From Rhodospirillales bacterium (GTDB taxonomy: Bacteria; Pseudomonadota; Alphaproteobacteria; Rhodospirillales; Casp-alpha2): a DNA stretch of 64,000 nucleotides. Under the pieces are notes generated by a model. The model was not told the DNA's origin. It searched no databases and worked only from the letters and a program-made list of their open reading frames with translations. The stretch lies in NCBI GenBank assembly GCA_017644185.1, contig JAEPMA010000004.1, positions 1-64,000 on the forward strand, in the 5' to 3' direction. The translations under genes were made by a program, and so were the position numbers. Positions 45,772 through 54,192 of the stretch are shown one piece after another (the first letter of the stretch is position 1; the number at the start of each line of letters is the position of its first letter).

Positions 45772-45801
45772 TTGCCATCGGCCCCCGCCGCAACGTATTA
45801 G
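45772..45801 (+). promoter_or_regulatory. Candidate promoter of tRNA-Gly
   Basis: TTGCCA (45772-45777) and TATTAG (45796-45801) are 18 bases apart; transcription would begin about 18 bases before the tRNA. A weak -10, but the position is right for a stable RNA promoter. Confidence 0.4.
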
Positions 45802-45825
45802 AGAGGCGCGCTGTACCGTGCACTT

Positions 45826-45899
45826 GCGGGTGTAGTTCAATGGTAGAACGAAAGCTTCCCAAGCTTTAGACGAGGGTTCGATTCCCTTCACCCGCTCCA
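45826..45899 (+). tRNA. tRNA-Gly (anticodon CCC)
   Basis: A 74-nt tRNA with encoded CCA. The acceptor stem is GCGGGTG / CACCCGC, the D arm GTTC-AATGGTA-GAAC, the anticodon stem AAAGC / GCTTT with loop TTCCCAA and anticodon CCC, and a T arm with TTCGATT loop. It decodes GGG. No integrase or attachment duplication is seen. Confidence 0.95.
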
Positions 45900-45961
45900 T
45901 CCCCACGATAAACTGCAAATAAAGCCTCTCATTACCTAGCAACGTCGTAATTTTTGGTGAT

Positions 45962-45987
45962 CCCCTATGAATTGAGGGGTTATTATT
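45962..45987 (+). terminator. Weak terminator-like hairpin after tRNA-Gly
   Basis: CCCCT (45962-45966) and AGGGG (45975-45979) with an 8-base loop are followed by TTATTATT. It is short but could end the tRNA transcript before the cyclase-like gene. Confidence 0.35.
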
Positions 45988-46001
45988 CAAGGTCTGGATT
46001 A

Positions 46002-46025
46002 AGTGTGCCCATCTAACCGCACACT
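46002..46025. repeat. Inverted repeat AGTGTG-N12-CACACT before the cyclase-like gene
   Basis: A perfect 6-bp inverted repeat just upstream of the possible GTG start at 46031 and 36 bases before GTG 46061. The half-site spacing does not fit a CRP site (N12 between the arms instead of the N8 of TGTG...CACA), so the bound factor, if any, is unknown. Confidence 0.3.
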
Positions 46026-46060
46026 GACAGGTGAAAGACCGTCTTTTTGAGGATACGCCG

Positions 46061-47140
46061 GTGTCGTTCGAAATAAGTAAAGTTAAGCTCTTTGACGGAA
46101 TCGACATTTCAGACGTTGAGTCATTGCTAGACACCGTATTGCTGGAAGCCGGAAGCGTGCTTTGTCGAAAAGGCGACCAGGCGGATTGCTTGTGGATCAT
46201 TGCCGAGGGCGAGGTACGGATCGGCCCGAGCGCTCAACTTTCTAACGTCCAAATCGTGAGAAAAGTGGGCGATGTCGTGGGTGAGCAGGGTATTCTCACG
46301 GAGGATATCGGCCGTTACGAAGATATGACTGCCACCATGCCCTGCCGGTTGATTTCCCTGTCCCGGTCCGCCATTGCGACGGCCAACGAGGACCTGCGTA
46401 GAAGATTAATCCTGAATATCGCACGCATTCTGGGCGACAAACTACGCGAGACGACGGATCTAAATTTTCAGCATATCGCCCGGGTCGGCGAGGCGAAGAC
46501 CATGCTTGACCAACTGGTGAACCCCGACGGGTTCGACCTCAACACCGGTCATTTGCGACGCGACTATCAACACGTCGAGGCCGTCATCTGGTTTTCCGAT
46601 ATCGTCGGGTTTTCCAAAGCAGCGAACAAGCTCAAGCCTCGTGCTGTAGGAAAAATTCTCCGCGAGGTGTTGAGCATCCAATCCGATGCGATCAAGTCAA
46701 AAAACGGCTTCGTCGACAAGTTCCAAGGTGACGGCATCATGGCTTACTGGCCGGTTCGGTCCTCCAAGACCGAACTTCGCCGCGACGCCGTTACCTGGGC
46801 CCTTGATGCCGCAGAAAAGAGTTGGCAGGCCGTTCGCAAATTGCGCGACCCCACGGATCGTCGGCGAAAACTCGATCTTCGGATCGGATTGCATCTCGGC
46901 ATCGATAATGTGATCCGCGGCAACTTCGGTTCTTCCGACCGCTTCCAATGGACCCTGATCGGCAACGACGTCAATATTGCGGCTGGTCTCGAGCATGCCA
47001 AGAGCGACGGGCTAAATTCGATACGGCTAAGCCAATCTTTCTGCCGGCTTGTGAGCGAAGAAAGGTTGGCGCCTTACAAGCATCAGGCCGTGATCGCGAC
47101 GAAGAGCGGCGATATCCACGTCCACACCGGACCGGCTTAA
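46061..47140 (+). CDS. cNMP-binding domain fused to a class III nucleotide cyclase domain with incomplete active site
   Basis: About 359 residues. The first about 150 are a cNMP-binding domain (GSVLCRKGDQADCLWIIAEGEVRI, VGDVVGEQGILTEDIGRYEDMTATMPCRLISL, so the phosphate cassette is recognisable). The rest is a class III cyclase domain: metal Asp residues in WFSDIVGFS and FQGDGIMAYW, substrate-specifying Lys in DKFQGDG and Thr in FQWTLIG. The transition-state Asn is kept (DVNIAA), but the following Arg is Gly (AAGLEHA instead of AARLE). Catalysis may be weak or lost. GTG 46061 follows GAGGAT; GTG 46031 is an alternative start. Confidence 0.85.
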   Translation: MSFEISKVKLFDGIDISDVESLLDTVLLEAGSVLCRKGDQADCLWIIAEGEVRIGPSAQLSNVQIVRKVGDVVGEQGILTEDIGRYEDMTATMPCRLISLSRSAIATANEDLRRRLILNIARILGDKLRETTDLNFQHIARVGEAKTMLDQLVNPDGFDLNTGHLRRDYQHVEAVIWFSDIVGFSKAANKLKPRAVGKILREVLSIQSDAIKSKNGFVDKFQGDGIMAYWPVRSSKTELRRDAVTWALDAAEKSWQAVRKLRDPTDRRRKLDLRIGLHLGIDNVIRGNFGSSDRFQWTLIGNDVNIAAGLEHAKSDGLNSIRLSQSFCRLVSEERLAPYKHQAVIATKSGDIHVHTGPA

Positions 47141-47232
47141 CGTTTCGGCACCGCCGCAGTTCAAGCGCCCCCAAAAAAAGCCATGCGCACGCCTCACCGC
47201 GACTCAGGCGTAACGGCATAAATTTGGGTGCT

Positions 47233-47264
47233 TTCAAAAGAAAACGCGGGGCCGAAACCCCGCG
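47233..47264 (-). terminator. Rho-independent terminator of the porin gene
   Basis: CGCGGGG (47245-47251) and CCCCGCG (47258-47264) form a seven-pair stem with a CCGAAA loop. On the minus strand it is followed by TTTTCTTTT. It ends the porin transcript 32 bases past the stop. Confidence 0.8.
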
Positions 47265-47295
47265 CTTCCCGAACAGTAGCGTTATGAAGGAGAAA

Positions 47296-48399
47296 TCAGA
47301 ACGCGACGTTGACGCCCGCCATCACAGCCATGATGTCGTCATAGCTGGTACCGGTACGGTCCAGTTCATGGTTGCGATAGCCGATGTAGACTTCAGTACC
47401 CACATCCGATAGCGCTTGCACCACCTGAAGACCAACGGTGGTCATTTCATCACCGTTCTGGGCCACGTCTTCATAGACGCCGTAGTCGATGCCGAAGCTG
47501 GTATCGCCGAGGCTGGTGAGACCGACCGTGTAGGCCAGCTTACCGTAGATGTAGCTCGGATCGTTGGTACCGTTTGCTTTCTTCAGCGTCTTGCCGCCCG
47601 CCAGAGTCAGGCTGATACCACTATCGTGTTTGGCAGAGATGGAACCCGCATACCCGCCTTCATCGGTCGACGAAAGCGATGCGTTGTTCCAGTAACCAGC
47701 GGCTGCGCCGACGTCGATCCCACCGAACTTGCCGGAGAAGTTGACGCTAACGTCACCTGCGCCACCTGAGACGAACGAGGTTGCAACGCCAAAACCACCA
47801 AACGACGGGGTGTCGTAGCGGACACGGTCGTCGAGGCCAAGACCGTCCATGTTGCTCGCCACAGCACCGATTGCAGGCCCCGTCCCACCGGTGGAAGTGC
47901 GGAACACCGCGCCGGCCGCCATGTCGGCGATACCTGAATACGCGATGATGCCGGTTCCGGACATATCGGTTTCGGCGATGCCGTCGGATGCCGACGACCC
48001 CTGACCGATCGAGAACTTACCAAGCGTGGCGTGCGAGAAGTATGCATCCATGTGGCGCTGCGAGAACGTCGTCGCGCCGTACCCGCTGTTGGATCCGGTC
48101 ACCGTAAGAGAGCTCGACGAGTTGTCACGAAAATCGAATTCCATCAGGAAGCCGGCGGTCAACGCTTCGTTGACTTTGCCTTCACCCGTGATGAAGAAAC
48201 GCGAGCTGAGGTTTTCGTTATCCACAACGGCCGCTGTTTCGTCGGTACCGTCATCGATATACAGCACCGCACGGTCGATATAACCGCCGAGCGTGACGCT
48301 CATGCCGTTGCTGTTCGAGACCGTACCCGCGTGAGCCGTTCCGCTAAGCGCAATCAGAACCCCGGCGGCGATCCCTTTTTTAAGGTATGGGTTAGACAT
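47296..48399 (-). CDS. Outer-membrane porin
   Basis: A 367-residue Gram-negative general porin. A signal peptide (MSNPYLKKGIAAGVLIALSGTAHA) precedes the mature start GTVSNSNGMSVTLGGYIDRAVLYIDDG. Alternating hydrophobic/polar strands, Gly-rich turns, and a C-terminal IGYRNHELDRTGTSYDDIMAVMAGVNVAF ending in an aromatic residue are typical. The eyelet region includes LSSRFFITGEGKVNEALTAGFLMEF. It lets small solutes cross the outer membrane. It has its own promoter and terminator. Confidence 0.93.
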   Translation of the reverse strand: MSNPYLKKGIAAGVLIALSGTAHAGTVSNSNGMSVTLGGYIDRAVLYIDDGTDETAAVVDNENLSSRFFITGEGKVNEALTAGFLMEFDFRDNSSSSLTVTGSNSGYGATTFSQRHMDAYFSHATLGKFSIGQGSSASDGIAETDMSGTGIIAYSGIADMAAGAVFRTSTGGTGPAIGAVASNMDGLGLDDRVRYDTPSFGGFGVATSFVSGGAGDVSVNFSGKFGGIDVGAAAGYWNNASLSSTDEGGYAGSISAKHDSGISLTLAGGKTLKKANGTNDPSYIYGKLAYTVGLTSLGDTSFGIDYGVYEDVAQNGDEMTTVGLQVVQALSDVGTEVYIGYRNHELDRTGTSYDDIMAVMAGVNVAF

Positions 48400-48490
48400 C
48401 CACTTTTCTCCATATTAAAGCGGGGCGTTTCTTCAGTCGCCGCCGCAGGCTGTAGGCACCCGCTTTTGTTGCGCCGCACCATTAGAGCAG

Positions 48491-48518
48491 ATGCTACGAT
48501 CTTTTACATTTCTGTCAA
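48491..48518 (-). promoter_or_regulatory. Sigma-70-type promoter of the porin gene
   Basis: On the minus strand, TTGACA (48518-48513) and TAGCAT (48496-48491) are 16 bases apart. The start site would be near 48484, giving an 85-base leader before ATG 48399, which carries GGAGAAAAGTGG as ribosome site. The surrounding region is AT-rich. Confidence 0.5.
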
Positions 48519-48533
48519 ATATTTTGTATAGTT

Positions 48534-48545
48534 AAAGTGCACTTT
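48534..48545. promoter_or_regulatory. Perfect palindrome AAAGTGCACTTT upstream of the porin -35
   Basis: A 12-bp palindrome centred about 55 bases before the predicted porin start. Its position fits an activator or repressor site for porin expression. It does not match the FNR, CRP or PhoB consensus sequences I know. Confidence 0.4.
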
Positions 48546-48629
48546 TTCGTCTTGCTGTTTATTTGTGCAGTATTATGTAAAATATTTCACTCTAGCCCGC
48601 CAATCTTACGGAGCTAGCTCTCGCTTATT

Positions 48630-49529
48630 TTATCCCACGGCTGATTTGACCGTTTGCCTGAACCACCGATGCATCGGATCCCGGTCGAGACGCTTGGGCC
48701 AGATTTGCACCACCTGATGAGGGTCCGCGCGAAATGGCAGCGGGTACGTCGTCAGCCCATCGTCGCGTTCGAGCGTTGCGGCGATTCGTGCCGGCAGGGT
48801 CGAGATCATCGGCGTTCCCCGGATGATCGCCGGAATGGCTAGAAAATGGGGGACCGCATGCTGCACGGTCCGGCTCATGCCGAGGTCCGCAAGATGATCG
48901 TCAATCCAGTTCCGGTCCCCGCCATCGGGCGCCATGATGACATGGGGGCAAGCAGTATACTTCTTGATCGTCATCCGGCCATCGAGCAGGGGGTTGGCTG
49001 CGTCGGCAACGACACGCGCGGCTTCCCGGAACAACAGTTCTGCATTGACCCACCCTGGATATGCCCCGGAGACTGAAATCGAGAGATCGATGCGGCCTTG
49101 GCGAAGGTCGTCGAACTGAGCGCCATGAGCGTAGTGCCGGGTCTTTAACCGCACCTTCGGCGCCGCGTTCGCCATCAGCCGGATCAGCACCGGTAAGATG
49201 ACGCTCGCGCCGTAGTCATTCATTCCAAGGACGAAAGTGCGTTCGAGCGTTTCGGGGCGGAGTGGAGCAGGCCCCTCAATACTATCCTGAAGCTGGCGCA
49301 AGCCAGGCCGGATTCTTGCGTAAAGATCTTCCGCGACGACCGTCGGCTGCATCCCGCCACCACGACGAACAAACAGTTCATCTGAGAACGCCGCCCTTAA
49401 TCTAGACAGCACATGACTGAGCCCGGGCTGCGTAATCCCCAAGCGATCGGCAGCGGCGGTGATCTGGCGCTCTTCGTATATGGCGACCAGCGCCTTGAGC
49501 AGATTGAGATCAAATCCCTCAATATTCAT
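48630..49529 (-). CDS. LysR family transcriptional regulator
   Basis: A 299-residue regulator. The N-terminal winged HTH (NIEGFDLNLLKALVAIYEERQITAAADRLGITQPGLSHVLSRLRAAFSDELFVRRGGGMQPT) has the NodD/NahR-like form, and the rest is the effector-binding domain. It lies 230 bases upstream of the porin gene on the same strand and divergent to the alpha/beta hydrolase gene 49612. Either is a possible target. Confidence 0.92.
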   Translation of the reverse strand: MNIEGFDLNLLKALVAIYEERQITAAADRLGITQPGLSHVLSRLRAAFSDELFVRRGGGMQPTVVAEDLYARIRPGLRQLQDSIEGPAPLRPETLERTFVLGMNDYGASVILPVLIRLMANAAPKVRLKTRHYAHGAQFDDLRQGRIDLSISVSGAYPGWVNAELLFREAARVVADAANPLLDGRMTIKKYTACPHVIMAPDGGDRNWIDDHLADLGMSRTVQHAVPHFLAIPAIIRGTPMISTLPARIAATLERDDGLTTYPLPFRADPHQVVQIWPKRLDRDPMHRWFRQTVKSAVG

Positions 49530-49611
49530 TTTCTTATTTTAACTATATTTTTTATTCATTAGTAAATTTTGTCACGAAAGTCGACCCTGTCCTGATTACA
49601 GGAGGGATTGA

Positions 49612-50472
49612 ATGTCACTTAAATTTACGATTTTCCGGATTCTCAGCATCGCACTAACGCTAACCGCGCTGAGCGGATGCGCGGGCACGATCGATGGCGG
49701 TCGAATTCTCGCGCACGAGGTCTCAGGCACCGGTCCGGCGAAAGTCATCGTGCTGCACGACTGGCTGGGTGACCGGCGCAACTACGATGACACCCGGCCT
49801 TATTTCGATATGCAGAATTTCACATATGCCTTCGCCGACCTCAGGGGCTATGGCGGTTCCTTGAAGATGAAGGGGGTGTTCACATCCGATGAAGCCGCGA
49901 AGGACGTGATCCGGCTCGCCGATCATCTCGGTTGGCAGCGCTTCCACATCATCGGCCACTCGATGACCGGCATGGTCGTGCAACGCGTGGCGGCGAACGC
50001 CCCGGATCGCGTCATCTCGGTCGTCGCCACGACACCGGTCACCGCCAACGGCATGCAGGCAGATGCAGACACCCGCGCCTTCCTGGAAGGCGCCGCCAAA
50101 GATCCCGCCGTCACCGCCAAGGCGATCCACGCCCTCACCGGCAACCGCCTTTCCGACAACTGGGCGGCATTCAAGGTAGAGCGCGCGATGTCGTCGTCGA
50201 CTGAAGCGGCACGGCTCGGATATCTCGATATGTTCGACCGCGAGGATTTCCACGAAGATGTCGACGGCCTAAAGGTGCCCATGACCGTGATCCTCGGCGA
50301 GAACGACCTGCCCTTCTTTCAGCCCGATTACATCAACTCAACGTTTGGGAAGTGGTATCCGAACCTGACGGTCGTGGTCAGCCCCAACGCCGGTCATTAT
50401 GTTATGCAGGAAACACCGGCATTCTACGCAAGCGCGGTGGATGCGCATTTAAAGCGGAACATGGTAAAGTAA
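49612..50472 (+). CDS. Alpha/beta hydrolase, predicted lipoprotein
   Basis: A 286-residue serine hydrolase with a lipoprotein signal (lipobox LSGC, Cys at about residue 23). The nucleophile Ser lies in GHSMTG, the acid Asp in GENDLPF and the His in AGHYVM, with the oxyanion turn in HDWLGDRRN. Its substrate is unknown. Its ribosome site is AGGAGGG. It is divergent from the LysR gene and followed by the Tat-signal protein five bases later. Confidence 0.88.
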   Translation: MSLKFTIFRILSIALTLTALSGCAGTIDGGRILAHEVSGTGPAKVIVLHDWLGDRRNYDDTRPYFDMQNFTYAFADLRGYGGSLKMKGVFTSDEAAKDVIRLADHLGWQRFHIIGHSMTGMVVQRVAANAPDRVISVVATTPVTANGMQADADTRAFLEGAAKDPAVTAKAIHALTGNRLSDNWAAFKVERAMSSSTEAARLGYLDMFDREDFHEDVDGLKVPMTVILGENDLPFFQPDYINSTFGKWYPNLTVVVSPNAGHYVMQETPAFYASAVDAHLKRNMVK

Positions 50473-50477
50473 GCGTC

Positions 50478-50975
50478 ATGATCACCTCGCGGCGAAATCT
50501 GCTGAAGCTGTTTGGGGCGGGGACCGTTGCACTGACCGGCGCGACGGCCCTCCCGCTCCGGGCGGATGAGGTGTTGACCGGCAACGTCCGTGCTCACGTC
50601 ATCGACATGGTGGAGCAAGCATCCGACGCTGTCGCGACGTTCGGCTTTCCTAGGGCACTGAACCGGACGGACTGGACGTTATGGAGGCGCCCCGATCTGG
50701 GCTTGTATGTGTTCGTCCTCAATACCGACGGGAAATTACTCCTGCATCCCGATCGCCGTGGCGAAGGCCAGAATGTCATCGGCAGTCATGATGCGCTCGG
50801 CACACCATTCATCCGCAACATGATCAACGCTGCCGTTGCCGCGAACGGCAACGGCGTCTGGACACGTTACCAGTGGGCGGACGCACGAAACGGCGAACCG
50901 GGCACCAAGCATACCTATTCAAAAATAGTCGGCGGCGTGGTCTTGTCGGTGGGGTATATAGCGGCGATTAGCTGA
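50478..50975 (+). CDS. Tat-exported Cache-domain protein
   Basis: A 165-residue protein with a twin-arginine signal (SRRNLLKLFG followed by a hydrophobic stretch and Ala-rich cleavage near LRADE). The mature part resembles a single Cache sensor domain (LGLYVFVLNTDGKLLLHPDRRGEGQNVIGSHDALGTPFIRNMINAA, WTRYQWADARNG). It is probably periplasmic and may bind a small ligand. It follows the hydrolase gene closely. Confidence 0.78.
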   Translation: MITSRRNLLKLFGAGTVALTGATALPLRADEVLTGNVRAHVIDMVEQASDAVATFGFPRALNRTDWTLWRRPDLGLYVFVLNTDGKLLLHPDRRGEGQNVIGSHDALGTPFIRNMINAAVAANGNGVWTRYQWADARNGEPGTKHTYSKIVGGVVLSVGYIAAIS

Positions 50976-50985
50976 GCGGACGCAA

Positions 50986-52251
50986 TCAACAGCGCGTGTC
51001 GTCCTCGGGATCGTCGTCGGTCTCGTCTTCCTCCGTATCGGGGTACATTTCATATACCACCGGCGAGGTGCGCTGCAGGGAGTGATAATCCCCCTGCTCT
51101 TCGACCGGGCGGCTTGGGCGCTGCGTGATTCGCCATGCGATGAAAACCATCAGCACGCATGCCACGCTGCCGATGAAGATAAACAACCCCGGGGCGCCGA
51201 AAACGTCCATCATCACGGCACCAAGTGTCGGACCAAACGAGGCGCCGATCCCGTACGACATCATCAGACCGCCGGATGCGGGCACCCGATCCTCCGCGTC
51301 GATATAGTCGTTGGCGTAAGCGACCGCCAACGGATAAAGGGTGAACGATAAGCCGCCGAACAAAGCACCCAGCGCAAGCAAGGCGCTACCGTTGTGCACA
51401 TCCTTGTTCATGATCGAGAAGCACACGGCCGCTGTGGCCAATGACACCGCGACCATAACCAGGCGTCGGTCGAACATGTCGGACAATTTGCCGATCGGCC
51501 ACTGCAGCACCAGCCCGCCGATAATCACCGCCCCCATGAACTGTGCCGTTTGCTGGGTGACCAATCCGGCCTGTTGTGCGAACAACGCGCCAAGACCGTA
51601 GAACGCCCCCATCACGGCCCCCGACGCCATCGACGCGGTCATACCCGTCGGCGATATGCCCCACAATCGGCTTAATCGGAACCGTACCGGTTTAGGAAGT
51701 TCCGGTGCGCTCATCCGTGTCATCGCTACCGGCATGATCGCAAGCGACATCAGGATAGATGTCAGGATGTACAGAAGCATGCCGTGTTCATCCGGGACAT
51801 TGATCAGGAACTGCCCTGCCCCTTGTCCCAGATAGAGAACGATCTGATAAAGCGAAAAAACCTGGCCACGGATTTCGTTGGACGATTTTTCGTTGAGCCA
51901 GCTTTCCGTGCACATGTACATACCGACGGTCGTGAAGCCGACGATGAAGCGGAGCGCGCCCCAAAGCCATGGATCAAGCGTCAACGCGTGCGCCAGCGTC
52001 GCCGCAGACATCAGAGACCCCAAAGCCGCAAACGCCCGAATATGACCGACGGTGGTGATGAGCCGGTGACAGTAACCCGTTCCAAGAACGAGCCCGACGA
52101 AGTACATAGACGTGACGACACCGACGACGGTCGACGGCAATCCCGCGACACCCATCCGGAAGGCGAGAATCGTCGACAGACCGCCCGCACCGACCATCAG
52201 GAAGGAGACGCCCAGAAGAAGCGAAGAAACGAGGCGAAGCGTCGACAACAT
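50986..52251 (-). CDS. Major facilitator superfamily transporter (YcaD-like, paralogue of 27744-29015)
   Basis: About 421 residues, twelve predicted helices. Landmarks ESWLNEKSSNEIRGQV, LQWPIGKLSDMFDRRLVM and ANDYIDAEDRVPASGGLM match the other MFS protein of the window. The C-terminal tail is acidic (DTEEDETDDDPEDDTRC). ATG 52251 is chosen; GTG 52257 is two codons upstream. Substrate unknown. Confidence 0.88.
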   Translation of the reverse strand: MLSTLRLVSSLLLGVSFLMVGAGGLSTILAFRMGVAGLPSTVVGVVTSMYFVGLVLGTGYCHRLITTVGHIRAFAALGSLMSAATLAHALTLDPWLWGALRFIVGFTTVGMYMCTESWLNEKSSNEIRGQVFSLYQIVLYLGQGAGQFLINVPDEHGMLLYILTSILMSLAIMPVAMTRMSAPELPKPVRFRLSRLWGISPTGMTASMASGAVMGAFYGLGALFAQQAGLVTQQTAQFMGAVIIGGLVLQWPIGKLSDMFDRRLVMVAVSLATAAVCFSIMNKDVHNGSALLALGALFGGLSFTLYPLAVAYANDYIDAEDRVPASGGLMMSYGIGASFGPTLGAVMMDVFGAPGLFIFIGSVACVLMVFIAWRITQRPSRPVEEQGDYHSLQRTSPVVYEMYPDTEEDETDDDPEDDTRC

Positions 52252-52324
52252 GCGCACGGCCCAAGGGTTCGGGTTTCAATTCCCGGCGCGTTTACGCCTC
52301 ATGGTTTCTGGGCGCAAGTCATTT

Positions 52325-52346
52325 ATTGTAAGTGCATTGTAAGTGC
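52325..52346. repeat. Tandem direct repeat ATTGTAAGTGC x2
   Basis: Two identical 11-base copies lie head to tail in the gap between the fghA end (52371) and the MFS start (52251). One helical turn per copy fits two regulator half-sites on the same DNA face; no known consensus matched. Confidence 0.35.
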
Positions 52347-52370
52347 GCAATCCATTGATCTTGATCGCGT

Positions 52371-53219
52371 TTATGCACCGCAAAGCGATGCGGCGTGATG
52401 GCGCAGATGGTCCTCTATAAAACTCGCAATGAAGAAGTAAGAGTGGTCGTAACCGGGCTGCATCCTGAGGTCCAGTTTCTGCCCCACCTTGGCGCACGCG
52501 TCAGCGAAAAGTTCCGGACGCAGTTGCTCCTCGAGGAAATTATCCGCCGTCCCTTGATCGATCAGGATCTTTCCATCGAAACGCTTACCTGAATCGACAA
52601 GCGCCGTCGCGTCGTATTCCTTCCATGCACTTTTGTCGTCACCCAGATACCCCGAAAACGCCTTCTCTCCCCACGGCACTTGGCAAGGTGCAACGATCGG
52701 CGAAAACGCCGAAACGCTCGAGAACGTATCAGGGTTCTTGAGCGCGATGGTCAGCGCCCCATGACCGCCCATCGAATGCCCCATGATGCCCTGCCTATCG
52801 GCCTGCGCCGGGAAATGCTTGAAGATCAACGACGGCAGTTCGCCGGTGATGTAGCTGTACATCCGATAGTTTTTCGACCACGGCTGGCGGGTCGCATCCA
52901 GATAAAAACCGGCCCCCTTGGCGAAGTCGTATGAGCCGGCATCGTCCGGCACATCGTCACCGCGCGGGCTGGTATCGGGCGCGACGATCACCAAACCAAG
53001 CTCGGCGGCAACACGTTGGGCGCCGGCCTTGACCGTGAAATTCTCTTCCGTGCACGTAAGGCCCGAAAGCCAGAACACCACGGGCCGCGTATCGTTCTCA
53101 GCCTGCGGCGGCGTAAACACGGCGAACTTCATATCACACCCCAGTTCCTGGGATGTGTGTTTGTAGACACCCTGCGTGCCACCGAAGCATTTATTTTCTG
53201 AAACGGTTTCGAAAGTCAT
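52371..53219 (-). CDS. fghA: S-formylglutathione hydrolase
   Basis: A 282-residue esterase-D type hydrolase that splits S-formylglutathione to formate and glutathione, the second step of formaldehyde detoxification. The nucleophile lies in MGHSMGGHGALTIAL (Ser about 148), and the opening segment SENKCFGGTQGVYKHTSQELGCDMKFAVFTP is typical of the family. It overlaps the ureohydrolase gene by four bases (ATGA) and is the third gene of the adhC operon. Confidence 0.96.
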   Translation of the reverse strand: MTFETVSENKCFGGTQGVYKHTSQELGCDMKFAVFTPPQAENDTRPVVFWLSGLTCTEENFTVKAGAQRVAAELGLVIVAPDTSPRGDDVPDDAGSYDFAKGAGFYLDATRQPWSKNYRMYSYITGELPSLIFKHFPAQADRQGIMGHSMGGHGALTIALKNPDTFSSVSAFSPIVAPCQVPWGEKAFSGYLGDDKSAWKEYDATALVDSGKRFDGKILIDQGTADNFLEEQLRPELFADACAKVGQKLDLRMQPGYDHSYFFIASFIEDHLRHHAASLCGA

Positions 53220-54184
53220 GCGCTTACCCCCTTGGCGTGAAAAATGTAGCCGAGGAAACTCAGCAGCAGTTGTGCGGCGAGAAACGCCGTCGTTCCGTCG
53301 CGGTCATAATCCGGCGCGACTTCGACCAGATCGATACCCGCGACATCTCCGAGTTGGGTCAGTCCCTTCAAAATTTCAAGGACCTCGTAATAGAGAAATC
53401 CACCATGACTCGGCGTGCCGGTCCCGGGTGCGATGGACGGGTCGAACCCGTCGATATCGATGGTGCAGTAATACCTTTTACCCTTCGGGATGCGCGCCAG
53501 CACGCCCTCCGTGCCGAGCTTACGCACATCGCGCACCGAAAGGATGTCCGATCCCGCCTTTCTGGCTGCCTCGTAATCGGCCCGGTTGGACGACGAGACG
53601 AAGCGAATACCCAGTTGGGTGAAGCCGGTGACGTGTTTCATTTCGGATGCGCGGCGGAGCGGGTTGCCATGGCCATACCTGACGCCGTGGCGCTCGTCGA
53701 CGAAGTCCAGGTGCGCGTCGATATGGATGATGTGAACCGGGTCTTGATCGTCAAACGCCTTGATGCAGGGGATATGAACGGAATGGTCGCCGCCCAGCGT
53801 CACCGGCATGGCACCGGCTGAAAGAATCTTCCGGACCGCAAACTCGATATTGTCGTGCGACTTGATCGTGTCCGTATGCACCATATCCGCATCGCCGATA
53901 TCGACGATACGGATACCGTCTGCGGGAAGGTACGTCACGTCGTCTTCGAAGTCGTACATGCCCGCATGACCGAAGGAGAAAAGCGTCGAGGCTTCCCTGA
54001 TCGCCCGCGGCCCGAAACGCGCACCTGCACGGTACTGCGTGCCCATATCGAACGGCGCGCCGAGAACACAGACGTCGGCATCTTCGAGCGCGTCCCAGTC
54101 AAGAACAGCGGGTTGTTTGGCGAACGTACAGTGGCCGACGAACGGCAGGTTCAGGCGGCCGGCATCGTAAGTGTTGTCGGCCAC
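53216..54184 (-). CDS. speB: Ureohydrolase (agmatinase/guanidino-acid type)
   Basis: A 322-residue binuclear Mn enzyme. Metal ligands are in GGDHSVHIP, HIDAHLDF and DIDGFDPSIAPG. The family contains agmatinase, guanidinobutyrase and proclavaminate amidinohydrolase; the symbol speB is given as the nearest common name and specificity is not settled. It is unusual in lying between adhC and fghA of a formaldehyde operon. The start is GTG at 54184, eight bases after adhC. Confidence 0.85.
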   Translation of the reverse strand: MADNTYDAGRLNLPFVGHCTFAKQPAVLDWDALEDADVCVLGAPFDMGTQYRAGARFGPRAIREASTLFSFGHAGMYDFEDDVTYLPADGIRIVDIGDADMVHTDTIKSHDNIEFAVRKILSAGAMPVTLGGDHSVHIPCIKAFDDQDPVHIIHIDAHLDFVDERHGVRYGHGNPLRRASEMKHVTGFTQLGIRFVSSSNRADYEAARKAGSDILSVRDVRKLGTEGVLARIPKGKRYYCTIDIDGFDPSIAPGTGTPSHGGFLYYEVLEILKGLTQLGDVAGIDLVEVAPDYDRDGTTAFLAAQLLLSFLGYIFHAKGVSA

Positions 54185-54192
54185 CCTCTGCC

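Noticed and set aside
45826-45899. tRNA-Gly as an integration site for a mobile element
   Set aside because: No integrase, no repeat of the tRNA 3' end and no change in gene type on either side.
46002-46025. CRP site before the cyclase-like gene
   Set aside because: The inner spacing between the TGTG and CACA halves is N12 instead of N8, so it does not fit the CRP consensus.
52336-52362. A second FNR-type box (TTGATCTTGATCG) before the MFS gene
   Set aside because: Only the first half-site matches; the second half departs from ATCAA at two positions.
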